Of a stretch of 45,864 nt of DNA, positions 19,511-27,837 are shown in pieces. Source of the stretch: Cryomorphaceae bacterium (GTDB lineage: Bacteria > Bacteroidota > Bacteroidia > Flavobacteriales_D > SKUL01). Numbering within the stretch: the stretch's first letter is position 1; every line of letters starts with the position of its first letter. The notes beneath the pieces are model-generated. The model was not told the DNA's origin, ran no database searches, and saw nothing but the letters and a program-made list of their open reading frames with translations. The translations under genes were made by a program, and so were the position numbers. Location: NCBI GenBank assembly GCA_007695365.1, contig REDV01000092.1, positions 68,844 through 114,707 of the forward strand, given 5' to 3'.

Positions 19511-20251
19511 TTAACGCTGAACCTGATCATACACAATTTTAAATTCGTTGTCGTCTTTGAAAAACGGATAGCCTATGGCCATGGTGGCCCGAGCAGAGTC
19601 CGAACGTCCATCGTCCTTCAGATATTCTGCGTAGAACATCAAACCGAATTTGAACATCTCTTTCTGATCATCATCCATGCGGTCAACAGAAACAGAGCCG
19701 AGCTTGGGGCTCCATTCTCTCATAAGCATGTCAGCTTCTCCGCGGCGATTGATGGTGTAGAGCGTAGCTCCGTACATTAAGGCTGCACCGGCATCGTCAG
19801 GGTCAATATCAACAAGGCTCTTGTATATACGGGCAGCCTGGCTGAGACCTCTTGGATCGCGGTCTTCAAGGTGTATATCAGCTTCGCGCATTGCTTCAGA
19901 CCTTAGTTCCACAAAGAAATCCTTGTGAAGATCCCAATACTCAAGTTCTTTGTCTTTTCGACGGTACTTGGAGGCATACTTCAGGGCATCGCGAAATGCC
20001 TTAGGGTACTCATCGCGGAATTCTTCAAGTCGGCTCATTTCAAAATAAGCCTTTGAGAGGTAGAGAAATGGTTCAGCATCCCTTCGGGTGTCAGATTTTT
20101 CGGTGTACTTTTCTGCTTTTCGAATGAGTTTTTCATAATCGCCATCCACGTAAAGTATCAAAAGGTCGTTGTACTTGTCTTCCTGTTGCGCAAAAAGGCC
20201 GAATGAAAGGCAGAAAATGAAGATGATAGATGTAGAAAATGTGCGTAACAT
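19511..20251 (-). CDS. Secreted TPR-like protein of unknown function
   Basis: A 246-residue product from ATG 20251, chosen because it opens a good signal peptide (LRTFSTSIIFIFCLSFGLFAQ, cut at about residue 21). The longer frame to 20296 adds residues before the signal with no support. The mature part is charged and helical with TPR-like pairs such as YLSKAYFEMSRLEEF and LMYGATLYTINRRGEADML. No catalytic motif is visible. It is probably periplasmic and may be a partner in an envelope complex, but the function is unknown. It is followed by its own terminator and is divergent from trmD. Confidence 0.75.
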   Translation of the reverse strand: MLRTFSTSIIFIFCLSFGLFAQQEDKYNDLLILYVDGDYEKLIRKAEKYTEKSDTRRDAEPFLYLSKAYFEMSRLEEFRDEYPKAFRDALKYASKYRRKDKELEYWDLHKDFFVELRSEAMREADIHLEDRDPRGLSQAARIYKSLVDIDPDDAGAALMYGATLYTINRRGEADMLMREWSPKLGSVSVDRMDDDQKEMFKFGLMFYAEYLKDDGRSDSARATMAIGYPFFKDDNEFKIVYDQVQR

Positions 20252-20359
20252 GCAACTTTGTTTTTTGGGTTCAGAGGCGGTAGGTGCAAAACCCATGCCT
20301 ATCCGAGAATCAAAGATAGAAGGAATTTAATCATTAGACTCATATCGGTACTACTTTCC

Positions 20360-20367
20360 TACTTTTG
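20360..20367 (+). promoter_or_regulatory. Candidate -7 box of trmD
   Basis: TACTTTTG fits TAnnTTTG and ends 6 nt before the trmD ATG, pointing to a leaderless or nearly leaderless message. No clear TTG is seen at the -33 spacing. Confidence 0.5.
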
Positions 20368-20373
20368 CGGGGT

Positions 20374-21060
20374 ATGAGAATTGACATTATCACTGCACTT
20401 CCGGGGCTTTTGGAAAGCTGGCTTAACGACAGTATCATGAAGCGGGCGCAGTCCAAGGGTGTAGTAGAACTCGTTGTGCATAACCTTCGCGACTACAGCA
20501 CCAACAAGCACAAACAAATTGATGATTACGCCTTTGGTGGTGGTGCCGGTATGGTGTTGGGGATTGAGCCTATTGCACGGTGTCTGGATGGGCTGAAGGA
20601 AAAGCGGAATTACGACGACGTAATCTATATGGCTCCCGACGGGGAAGTACTCAGGCAGCCTCTGGCAAACAAACTTTCCGTGAAGCAGAATCTCATTATC
20701 CTTTGTGGGCATTATAAAGGTGTTGATGAGCGTGTGCGAGAGCATTTGGTGACCCGCGAAATATCCATTGGTGATTTTGTGCTTTCGGGAGGGGAACTAG
20801 CCGCCGCTGTGCTGGTAGATGCCGTTGTTCGTTTGGTGCCGGGAGTGCTGAATGACGAAACCTCGGCTTTGAGCGACTCCTTTCAGGATAATTTGCTGGC
20901 TCCACCGGTGTACACAAGGCCGGCGGATTTCAACGGCTGGAAGGTTCCTGAAATTCTGATGTCAGGAAATACACCGGCCATCGAAAAATGGCGACACGAG
21001 CAGGCTTTGAAGCGTACGGCAGAGCGGCGCCCTGATTTACTCTCTGCCGACGAAAAATAA
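20374..21060 (+). CDS. trmD: tRNA (guanine-N1)-methyltransferase
   Basis: TrmD methylates G37 of tRNAs next to the anticodon, using S-adenosylmethionine, and prevents +1 frameshifting. The 228-residue product begins [12 protein letters not shown]. It has the SPOUT-fold signatures [24 protein letters not shown] and [16 protein letters not shown], which build the trefoil-knot cofactor site, and the C-terminal segment [12 protein letters not shown] for tRNA binding. The start is ATG 20374 rather than the TTG at 20365, which overlaps the promoter box. It precedes rplS, as in many bacteria, with a 94-nt gap. Confidence 0.96.
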   Translation: MRIDIITALPGLLESWLNDSIMKRAQSKGVVELVVHNLRDYSTNKHKQIDDYAFGGGAGMVLGIEPIARCLDGLKEKRNYDDVIYMAPDGEVLRQPLANKLSVKQNLIILCGHYKGVDERVREHLVTREISIGDFVLSGGELAAAVLVDAVVRLVPGVLNDETSALSDSFQDNLLAPPVYTRPADFNGWKVPEILMSGNTPAIEKWRHEQALKRTAERRPDLLSADEK

Positions 21061-21154
21061 ATTCGTCCGCGTGGTAGATTGTTGCTGTTATTATTCGTAA
21101 TATTGCAGCCCGAAAATTACAGGTGGTTACAAGCCACAGATAAAGCATATCCCG

Positions 21155-21517
21155 ATGGAAAAAATCAAAGCAATTGCGCAGGAGTTGGTACAGGTAGGCG
21201 AGCACCCAAAGTTCAAAGCCGGTGACACTGTTACTGTTCACTATAAAATTCGCGAGGGCGCAAAGGAGCGTATCCAGCAGTTTCAGGGCGTTGTGCTACA
21301 GCGCCGTGGCAACGGAATAACCGAAACTTTCACCGTGCGTAAGATTTCAGGTGGAATCGGAGTAGAGCGTATTTTTCCCATCAGCTCTCCGTTTATCGAG
21401 AAAATTGAACTGAACAAGAGCGGTATTGTTCGTCGTGCACGAATCTTCTACATGCGTGAGCGAACCGGTAAAGCCACCCGTATTAAAGAGCGTCGCTCAA
21501 ACACTTCGGGCAACTAA
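21155..21517 (+). CDS. rplS: 50S ribosomal protein L19
   Basis: L19 sits at the 30S-50S interface near the A-site side. The 120-residue product carries the typical [20 protein letters not shown] strand region, [31 protein letters not shown] and the [11 protein letters not shown] signature, followed by a basic tail. It lies downstream of trmD and has its own terminator at 21540-21569. Confidence 0.97.
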   Translation: MEKIKAIAQELVQVGEHPKFKAGDTVTVHYKIREGAKERIQQFQGVVLQRRGNGITETFTVRKISGGIGVERIFPISSPFIEKIELNKSGIVRRARIFYMRERTGKATRIKERRSNTSGN

Positions 21518-21539
21518 GCTTCCGAGATTAATCGAATTG

Positions 21540-21569
21540 AAAAGCCGCACGATTGGAGCGGCTTTTTTT
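21540..21569 (+). terminator. Rho-independent terminator of rplS
   Basis: Stem AAAAGCCGC with GCGGCTTTT, a 9-nt loop and seven T. It lies 22 nt past the rplS stop and just before the glycosyltransferase start. Confidence 0.9.
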
Positions 21570-21600
21570 ATTTATGGTAGAGCAACACTTTTCTCAATCA

Positions 21601-22317
21601 ATGGCTAAGCTTAGCATTATCATTCCAGTCTTTAACGAATCAAAAACTATTGTTGAGGTTTTGTGGAAGATTACGGATTTAGAGCTTTGTCATGGCTTCG
21701 AGAAAGAAATAATTCTCGTGGATGATTGCTCATCCGATGGCTCAGACCAATTGATTGAGGACTACATACAAAAGTTGCCATCGGGCGATTCGAATATCCG
21801 CCTCATCCGGCAGGTTGTGAATCGAGGTAAAGGTGCTGCTGTTAGAAAGGGTATCGAAGCGGCCACCGGCGAATTTTTGATACCTCAGGATGCCGATCTT
21901 GAGTTGGATCCGAATGATATCAATGTTTTGCTGCATTTTGCAGTGACCAACAATGCCACCGTCGTTTACGGGTCGCGGTTTTTAGGCAGAACAGCCATCA
22001 ATGATATGGGGGTGTTGCAAAGAGTAGCCAACCTGTTCCTAACCCGATTGTCTAATGCACTTTCCGGTCAACAGGTTACTGATATGGAAACGTGTTACAA
22101 GTTGATAAAGACGTCGGTAGCGAAAAGTTTAAAACTGCGTGAGAATCGCTTTGGCTTTGAGCCGGAAATCACAGCCCGACTCAGCAAAATCAAAGGCCTT
22201 AGGATAGCTGAGGTGCCCATCTCGTATTTTCCGCGAAACAAGGCGGCGGGAAAGAAAATCAATTGGAAAGACGGGGTAAAGGCCATGTACTGTATTTTTC
22301 GTTACAATTTGTTTTAG
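21601..22317 (+). CDS. Glycosyltransferase family 2, DPM1/polyprenyl-phosphate type
   Basis: A 238-residue cytoplasmic GT2 enzyme that would move a sugar from a nucleotide donor, probably to polyprenyl phosphate. The fold opens with LSIIIPVFNESKTIVEVL. It has DDCSSDGS, the NRGKGAAVRKGIEAATG motif and the metal-binding DADLE box, all close to DPM1-like enzymes. There is no C-terminal membrane domain, unlike ArnC or GtrB. I start at ATG 21601; an in-frame ATG at 21574 is possible but stands only 4 nt from the terminator's T tract. It converges with a polytopic membrane protein that could use the lipid-linked sugar. Confidence 0.87.
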   Translation: MAKLSIIIPVFNESKTIVEVLWKITDLELCHGFEKEIILVDDCSSDGSDQLIEDYIQKLPSGDSNIRLIRQVVNRGKGAAVRKGIEAATGEFLIPQDADLELDPNDINVLLHFAVTNNATVVYGSRFLGRTAINDMGVLQRVANLFLTRLSNALSGQQVTDMETCYKLIKTSVAKSLKLRENRFGFEPEITARLSKIKGLRIAEVPISYFPRNKAAGKKINWKDGVKAMYCIFRYNLF

Positions 22318-22340
22318 CACACTGTACCCCAATTTGCTCA

Positions 22341-23735
22341 TTACTCTGCGGAAAGGTGGCGATAAGGTCCTTTCGGAAGACTGAAAAATCTGGAATTCAG
22401 AAAATCATTTTTTTCAATCTCGAACCGACGCACTACGAAGGTGCCGTCATCGAGACGTTCAAAGTTCTGGTTGTATTCCAAATCTTCTCGCTCTAAAATG
22501 CTCATAGTTTCATTTGGGCCAGCAAATGAAGAAAGTATGAGGAGCTCCATAGGTGTACTCCAGCCAAACCAATAATATTCAGGTTGCCAATCGTCCTTGT
22601 CAATGAAAAACTTTTGGCCATCCACATTCCGGGCCTTTTCAATAATTGCCTCGTGCATTGCGGTTCGTCTGCTTAAGTCTTCACCGAAGCCCCATATTCT
22701 ATGGGCTTCATAAAGAGTGAACGCCGCAATCGCCAAGATCAAAATAGATTTTTGTATTTGATGCAGACGCGGAATGACTTCTGCCAGCAGAAACACCAAA
22801 ACGATAGCAACAAAAGGACTGTACATGGATTGAATGTACCGGGTGTAATTCGTTGCCTCCTTCGCTGAGTTAACCAGTACAATCAAAGCCACCACTCCTG
22901 CAAAAATTTGCAGCGTGCGGAAATAATCTTTTTGCTTTAGGAAGTAGGCAGTACAAAACATAAAAGTAAGAATAGCAAACGTATATTCTGACAGCAGCAT
23001 CAACAGCAATTCCTTGATATATTGCGGATGCCATAGCTGGCTAATGTGGTGATTATGGTCGGTGTAGGCAGAAACCTTCCCCGCCTCATACTCACTGAAT
23101 GTACTGATCTTAATAACGAATATGACAATGATGATGAATACAATCCATGCGGCAACAGGCAACCAGTTCTTGTCGGTCTTGCGAATTGAAGGGGTTAGAA
23201 CCGCTACCGAAATAAAGTGCTCAGGGTGACTTGTTAAAATCAGAATCACGCAAATGGTTAAAAGAACTATTCTTTGAAACCCCGATTCACCGTTTGTCAG
23301 CAAGACATAATAAAGCATAAGCAAAGCACCACCATAGGTAATCTCCATCATTGGGCTGAAATGTAAAAAGTGTTGATTCACAACAGGAATGAGGAGTGCC
23401 CCTAAAGCCAGATAACTATTGGAGTAGCGAAATCTAATGAACAGAGCGAGGAGGACGTAGAACAGGGCGTTACCAAGCGATGCTAAAATGGCAAGCTGTT
23501 TAAGCTCGAGTCCCAGATACAAACCACCCAGCGGAACTAATTGAGAAATGGCCAAAACCAGTCTTCCATGCTCAATATGAAAGGACTGAGCATTTATAGC
23601 GTGAAAAAAGTAATAAGCTGCATCTGCATACAGTCGTTCACGGAAGAAAACCAGTGCAATTAAGATAGTAAAGCCTGCCAATACCAGGCTGAAAAGATCG
23701 GCAGGCTTACTAAGCTTTTTACTGTTTGAGCTCAT
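22341..23735 (-). CDS. Polytopic membrane protein, possible GT-C-type glycosyltransferase
   Basis: A 464-residue protein with roughly ten to eleven hydrophobic helices up to about residue 345 and a soluble C-terminal tail of about 110 residues. The first extracytoplasmic loop holds RERLYADAAYYFF, with an acidic residue just after helix 1, the place where GT-C enzymes using polyprenyl-phosphate sugars keep their catalytic Asp or Glu. No strong family signature is visible, so this is suggestive only. It ends 23 nt from the converging DPM1-like gene, whose product would be a fitting donor-maker. It could also be an unrelated membrane protein of unknown role. Confidence 0.6.
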   Translation of the reverse strand: MSSNSKKLSKPADLFSLVLAGFTILIALVFFRERLYADAAYYFFHAINAQSFHIEHGRLVLAISQLVPLGGLYLGLELKQLAILASLGNALFYVLLALFIRFRYSNSYLALGALLIPVVNQHFLHFSPMMEITYGGALLMLYYVLLTNGESGFQRIVLLTICVILILTSHPEHFISVAVLTPSIRKTDKNWLPVAAWIVFIIIVIFVIKISTFSEYEAGKVSAYTDHNHHISQLWHPQYIKELLLMLLSEYTFAILTFMFCTAYFLKQKDYFRTLQIFAGVVALIVLVNSAKEATNYTRYIQSMYSPFVAIVLVFLLAEVIPRLHQIQKSILILAIAAFTLYEAHRIWGFGEDLSRRTAMHEAIIEKARNVDGQKFFIDKDDWQPEYYWFGWSTPMELLILSSFAGPNETMSILEREDLEYNQNFERLDDGTFVVRRFEIEKNDFLNSRFFSLPKGPYRHLSAE

Positions 23736-23786
23736 CCATCCGAGCTAATAAAGGGAGAAAACAGGGCGAAAAGATTGTGTCGGAAC

Positions 23787-24458
23787 TTAGAATCGTGTCC
23801 AACGTATGTTGTTCAGCTGCACCACTTCACTTTCGGGAGCGTGGCTGTCGGTTTGAACGCCAAACATGATACGAATGTCTGCCAGCATCAAATCGGTAAA
23901 GTCGAGGAAAGGGATGGAAATGGTGTGCCACTCTTCAGAGGGCAATGCGAGCAATGAAATTTCAACCACATGGCTGCGGTTAAACGCAGCGCATTGGCTA
24001 CTTTGCTGCGGACGTTTGCCGTGGGTATATATCTCCAGTGTTTCCACGTCGGTACCCTCTGGTTTCAAGACGTCAAAGTGGACGTAGCCTGTGTTGTAAT
24101 TTCGGGCGGTACGCGGGTTGAGCAACCTGAAATGAAGATGCACCTCGCCGCTGGCATCTGCGAAAATTCGCATCGGCTGCTCCGTAAAAGATGTGTCTGT
24201 GAGTACAGTAATGGAGCCTTTACAGACTTCAGGTACAACGCCATAGGTGGTGAGGTTTCCGTTCCAGCCACCGGGCTGACCATCGCGCCATATCAGTTGA
24301 CTGTCGTTAGAAAAAGTGCAAGAGCCATCATCTACCGTTGCTCTGGGGTCATGATTTTCAGCAAGATGGTCAGTGCAGCCTGTGATTTCTTCTTCGCGGT
24401 CGCACGAAATCAATACCATAGCAACAAGCAGCAGCAGAAACAATCGAATGGATTTCAT
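23787..24458 (-). CDS. Lipoprotein with Cys-rich N-terminal motif and jelly-roll-like domain
   Basis: A 223-residue product from ATG 24458. The signal peptide ends in LISC, a lipobox with the lipid-carrying Cys at about residue 18; an ATG 18 nt upstream would only lengthen the n-region. The next part, GCTDHLAENHDPRATVDDGSC, cut here at its two cysteines, is a short motif common in Bacteroidota surface proteins. The rest (about 60-223) has alternating beta strands and ends VVQLNNIRWTRF, as in jelly-roll carbohydrate-binding or endoglucanase-associated domains. It is probably on the outer membrane. Ligand unknown. Confidence 0.72.
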   Translation of the reverse strand: MKSIRLFLLLLVAMVLISCDREEEITGCTDHLAENHDPRATVDDGSCTFSNDSQLIWRDGQPGGWNGNLTTYGVVPEVCKGSITVLTDTSFTEQPMRIFADASGEVHLHFRLLNPRTARNYNTGYVHFDVLKPEGTDVETLEIYTHGKRPQQSSQCAAFNRSHVVEISLLALPSEEWHTISIPFLDFTDLMLADIRIMFGVQTDSHAPESEVVQLNNIRWTRF

Positions 24459-24630
24459 AGGGCTGGTTCGTTTCACGGCACCAAATTAAGTATTATGTCC
24501 GGCTTGTTGTAAAAGAGTTTTAAACACAGGGCCTTTAACAAAGACAACATGAATCACTGTTGACAGAATTTGGTGAACCTCTATAGCGATTCATTGCAAT
24601 TATCAATGTAGAAATACCATCATCATGGAT

Positions 24631-24638
24631 TATATTTG
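24631..24638 (+). promoter_or_regulatory. Candidate -7 box of oxyR
   Basis: TATATTTG matches TAnnTTTG and ends 15 nt before the oxyR ATG. No TTG is seen at the usual -33 distance, which would fit an activator- or repressor-controlled promoter but does not prove one. Confidence 0.45.
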
Positions 24639-24653
24639 GGCCAAAATTAAAAT

Positions 24654-25613
24654 ATGACCTATACACAACTTCTCTATCTCACGGCTATCGATACCCATCG
24701 GCATTTCGGAAAAGCTGCAGATCAATGCTTTGTAACCCAGCCTACCTTGAGTATGCAAATTCAAAAGCTCGAAGAAGAGTTGGATGTACTGGTCTTTGAC
24801 CGTTCAAAGAAACCCGTAGAACCTACCGAAATCGGCAAGCGCATTATAGCCCAGGCCCGTGTGGCACTCCGTGAGATGGATAAAATCACGGAACTGGTGC
24901 ACCACTCGCGGGGCGTAGTTGCAGGAGAGTTTAAAGTGGGGGTCATTCCCACGGTTGCATCTACACTCATTCCGCGGATTTTGCCCGTGTTTTTGCGGTT
25001 ATTTCCTGATGTTGAACTTATTGTGGAGGAACTGCAAACGGAGGTTATCATTGATAGGCTTCGAAAGGATTTACTCGACGTAGCCATTGCAGCTACACCT
25101 TTGGGTTTACAGGGCATCATTGAGCAGCCTTTGTATTACGAGCCTTTTGTGGCATTCATCCCCGAAAATCATCGCCTGGCCTCAGAGAGTTTTGTGCTTA
25201 ACTCGGAGTTGCGTCTTGATGATATTCTGCTCCTTAACCAGGGACATTGCTTCAGAAACAGCGTGATAAACCTTTGCGAAAGCGCATTCCGCGACCACAG
25301 TACCGAGAATAGTCGCCATATCAAGCTGGAGAGCGGTAGCTTTGAAACACTTATAAAGCTTGTGAAAAAAGGTATGGGAATGACCTTGATTCCTTACTTA
25401 ACCGCCGAAGAGCTTTCTGCCGAGGACAAAAAGCTTGTGAAGCCTTTTGACTACCCCAAACCCACGCGCGAAATTAGCTTGCTGTACAGCAGGGCGCAAC
25501 TCAAAATCAATCTGGTAAACGCGCTGGCAGAAGTGATTACAGACGCAGTACCCGATAAAATGCAAAAACCGGAATCAAACCACATACTCAGTCCTGTTCG
25601 CAATGAGCGGTGA
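24654..25613 (+). CDS. oxyR: Hydrogen peroxide-inducible transcription factor OxyR (LysR family)
   Basis: A 319-residue LysR-type regulator. The N-terminal winged helix-turn-helix (about 1-60) includes HFGKAADQCFVTQPTLSMQI. The effector domain contains GHCFRNSVINLC, placing cysteines at 199 and 208. These are the numbers and spacing of the redox pair of E. coli OxyR, which form a disulphide on peroxide exposure. Thr100 lies in GVIPTVAS, as in the peroxide-binding pocket. It probably activates catalase, peroxidase and iron-storage genes, but none is adjacent here. It is preceded by a TATATTTG box. Confidence 0.92.
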   Translation: MTYTQLLYLTAIDTHRHFGKAADQCFVTQPTLSMQIQKLEEELDVLVFDRSKKPVEPTEIGKRIIAQARVALREMDKITELVHHSRGVVAGEFKVGVIPTVASTLIPRILPVFLRLFPDVELIVEELQTEVIIDRLRKDLLDVAIAATPLGLQGIIEQPLYYEPFVAFIPENHRLASESFVLNSELRLDDILLLNQGHCFRNSVINLCESAFRDHSTENSRHIKLESGSFETLIKLVKKGMGMTLIPYLTAEELSAEDKKLVKPFDYPKPTREISLLYSRAQLKINLVNALAEVITDAVPDKMQKPESNHILSPVRNER

Positions 25614-25635
25614 ACTTTTCATGCCTGAGCTTTCG

Positions 25636-25643
25636 TACCTTTG
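25636..25643 (+). promoter_or_regulatory. Candidate -7 box of the zinc-ribbon module
   Basis: TACCTTTG matches TAnnTTTG exactly and lies 14 nt before the ATG at 25658. No good TTG is seen at -33. Confidence 0.5.
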
Positions 25644-25657
25644 CGCATCTTAAATTT

Positions 25658-25969
25658 ATGAGTGCCACGAGTGAAATAAAATGCAGATCGTGCGGTAAAT
25701 GGACCCCCGGAGGGCAGCTTCATTGCATACATTGTGGCGCATTGGTAGATCCTGGAGAAATTGACCGCAAAGCGCGAAAAAAGCGCGCAGAGGCCCAGCG
25801 TGCACGTGAAAAAGCCGCTGAAACCCGACTCGAGAAATTTATTAAGCGGCTGAAGAAGTCTGAGAACCCGTTTCACCGTTTTGTCTATCACGTGCTCAAT
25901 ATTATCTGGATGATTTACATGGGTATTGTGTCATTTGTAATTTGGTTTACTGCCATTTTTTCCGGATGA
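25658..25969 (+). CDS. Zinc-ribbon membrane protein of unknown function
   Basis: A 103-residue product. The start is ATG 25658, 14 nt after a -7 box; the longer frame to 25610 runs through that box. The N-terminus has CRSC and, about 14 residues later, CIHC, a likely zinc ribbon. A Lys/Arg/Ala-rich helix (about 32-65) follows, then one or two C-terminal transmembrane segments (about 72-100). The protein would be anchored in the inner membrane with its metal site in the cytoplasm. The stop overlaps the next start (ATGA), so the two are coupled. I do not recognise a named family. Confidence 0.7.
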   Translation: MSATSEIKCRSCGKWTPGGQLHCIHCGALVDPGEIDRKARKKRAEAQRAREKAAETRLEKFIKRLKKSENPFHRFVYHVLNIIWMIYMGIVSFVIWFTAIFSG

Positions 25970-26343
25970 CAACCGGTCGTGTATTGTTTGCGGTAATGAT
26001 GGTGCTTTATGCCATGCTTTACCTGCTGCGGGTCCTTGATGTATATATTCCTGTGGTAAGTGATTATCTTGCTGATTTGCTTGCCTTGCCTGTGATACTC
26101 ACCATTTCGCGCTTTCTGATGATTAAGTTTAAAGTGGTGAATCCGAGTTTCGAAATCAACCTTTGGATGGTGCTTCTCACTGCGACGTACGTATCTTTGG
26201 TATTTGAGTGGTGGCTGCCACCTCGCTCGGAGCGCTATACTTCCGATTTAGTTGATGTTATGGCCTATTTTTTGGGAGCTATTGCTTACTATCTTTACCG
26301 ACGAAGTTCCAAATCAACCCCATATGCCGACAAGAATTCCTGA
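25966..26343 (+). CDS. Small integral membrane protein (VanZ-like or similar)
   Basis: A 125-residue protein with about four hydrophobic helices. The start ATG 25966 overlaps the stop of the zinc-ribbon gene (ATGA). A conserved-looking C-terminal segment, RYTSDLVDVMAYFLGAIAYYLYRR, cut here at its ends, resembles the last helix of VanZ-like proteins and a family of small Bacteroidota membrane proteins. No transport or catalytic motif is visible. It overlaps the next gene by 20 nt. Function unknown; the tight overlaps suggest it works with its neighbours. Confidence 0.7.
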   Translation: MTTGRVLFAVMMVLYAMLYLLRVLDVYIPVVSDYLADLLALPVILTISRFLMIKFKVVNPSFEINLWMVLLTATYVSLVFEWWLPPRSERYTSDLVDVMAYFLGAIAYYLYRRSSKSTPYADKNS

Positions 26344-27100
26344 GTTCTTCCTTATTAGTTTCCTGATGATGATTGCCAGCCTCCTGCATGCACAGGAGCG
26401 CGATTTCAAGAAAATGTCAGCACGAGAGCGTACGGAGATGGCCGGGCGCGAAATGCTTGAAGCTGCTCAGGATGGAGCATTTCTCAATTTCATGGATCAG
26501 GGCCACGCACTCTTTGTTCAAAAACACTACCTGAAGGCCATTCGCAAATACGAGGAAGCCGCACAACAACGGCCTAACAACGTCTATCCACCTGTCATTA
26601 TCCGCGATATTGAGCTCTCGATGAAGGACACATTGAAAATTTTGCGCGAACGCGAGGAAGAGCAGATGGCGGAACAAAGAACCAGAAAACAGCCTGAATT
26701 ACCCGACCGGGAACAGCGGATGGAGGAATTCCGAGAGCAGGAAAAAGTCAGGCAGCAACAGGTGGCCAATTGGGAGGATGCGGAGCGCGAACGTTTGGCG
26801 CGTGCGCGGGTGTTGAAAGAGGAAGAGGAAGAGCGCCAACGCCGATTGGGTGATACGCGCGGTAGAGATGTGCCGGATGCGACTTTGGAAGATTTTCAGC
26901 GAGACCTCGCGCAGCAATATAGCGAGGGTGTAACGCAACGCACCTACATGGATGGAAGCAGAACCGTTACCGAACGTATTGTAGTGAAAGGGCAACTGGG
27001 CAACGAGTACAAACGTGTAGAACACCCTTGGGGAGGCAAGTTCTTTTTTAAGAATGGAAAATCCATCTCCGAGGAAACCTGGAACCAGGAAACCCGCTGA
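26324..27100 (+). CDS. Secreted coiled-coil protein with TPR-like start
   Basis: A 258-residue product from ATG 26324, which opens a signal peptide ending LLHAQ (about residue 24) and overlaps the upstream gene by 20 nt. A TPR-like helix pair (about 60-95, with GHALFVQKHYLKAIRKYEEAA) is followed by a long, highly charged coiled coil rich in Glu, Arg and Gln (about 108-185). A compact C-terminal domain ends HPWGGKFFFKNGKSISEETW. Likely periplasmic or outer-membrane associated. No enzyme motif is seen. It stops 3 nt from the converging DUF1684 gene. Confidence 0.75.
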   Translation: MPTRIPEFFLISFLMMIASLLHAQERDFKKMSARERTEMAGREMLEAAQDGAFLNFMDQGHALFVQKHYLKAIRKYEEAAQQRPNNVYPPVIIRDIELSMKDTLKILREREEEQMAEQRTRKQPELPDREQRMEEFREQEKVRQQQVANWEDAERERLARARVLKEEEEERQRRLGDTRGRDVPDATLEDFQRDLAQQYSEGVTQRTYMDGSRTVTERIVVKGQLGNEYKRVEHPWGGKFFFKNGKSISEETWNQETR

Positions 27101-27103
27101 ATT

Positions 27104-27742
27104 TTACTTCTTCGTTTCCATGAGCTTTATTCCTGCACAGACCTCTACGGGTAAATGATTTTCGCGCGGGGGAATGGGGCAACTGTAGCGCGGGTTATAC
27201 GCACAATACGGGTGGTAGCTCTGATTAAAGTCCAGTATCCAGACAGAGTCACCAGATGGTTGAACATCCATGTATCGACCTCCCCCATAGGTGCTCTCAC
27301 CATTGCTCAAATCTGTAAAGGGTAGAAAAAGAGGGATGTCCGAGCGTTTTTGAAGCGCCGGGGCAATTGACATATTTCTATACACCTTCAGGGAGCAAGG
27401 TTCGCCTTTTAACTCAAAATGCAGTATTCCCTCTACGCGATAACGGGCAATGCGCTCGGTTGTAGTAGGCATTTCAACTATTTCGGTTGAATCTGAGGGC
27501 TCAAACCGGGCATTTACAACGAAGGCAGTGTCGGGCTCAAAGTAGGGCAGACCCGAAAATTCTGCGAGGCTTTCTTCGCTGAGCGGAGAAGTTTCAGGGT
27601 TAAAAAAAACACTGTCTTTCAGCGCCCTGAATGCCAATTGCCGCTCTTCGAAATCCGATGGTTGAGCATTGGTTGTTGAGGCAAGGAGCACCCCTGAAAA
27701 GCAGCTAATCAAGCAGATATTTGAAAATAAACGGTAGGTCAT
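27104..27742 (-). CDS. DUF1684 family secreted protein
   Basis: A 212-residue product from ATG 27742, chosen because it opens a signal peptide ending TTNAQ (about residue 27); upstream residues in the same frame do not look like coding sequence. The C-terminal motifs YGGGRYMDV, LDFNQSYHPYCAYN and YSCPIPPRENHLPVEVCAG are the core of the DUF1684 family, found in Bacteroidota and Actinobacteria with no proven reaction. The pattern of Cys and Pro suggests a conserved site. It stands alone, converging with the coiled-coil gene and divergent from the next gene. Confidence 0.85.
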   Translation of the reverse strand: MTYRLFSNICLISCFSGVLLASTTNAQPSDFEERQLAFRALKDSVFFNPETSPLSEESLAEFSGLPYFEPDTAFVVNARFEPSDSTEIVEMPTTTERIARYRVEGILHFELKGEPCSLKVYRNMSIAPALQKRSDIPLFLPFTDLSNGESTYGGGRYMDVQPSGDSVWILDFNQSYHPYCAYNPRYSCPIPPRENHLPVEVCAGIKLMETKK

Positions 27743-27837
27743 GATGAAGGCAAGTTTAACATTTTCAGACGTTCGATGGGCGGGAATTTTCCGGCCGTTT
27801 TGCGGAATTCGTCTATCTTGCACACAGAAATCGAGCC

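Noticed and set aside
22263-22496. 77-codon plus-strand frame after the DPM1-like gene
   Set aside because: It overlaps the ends of two well-supported genes and shows no features.
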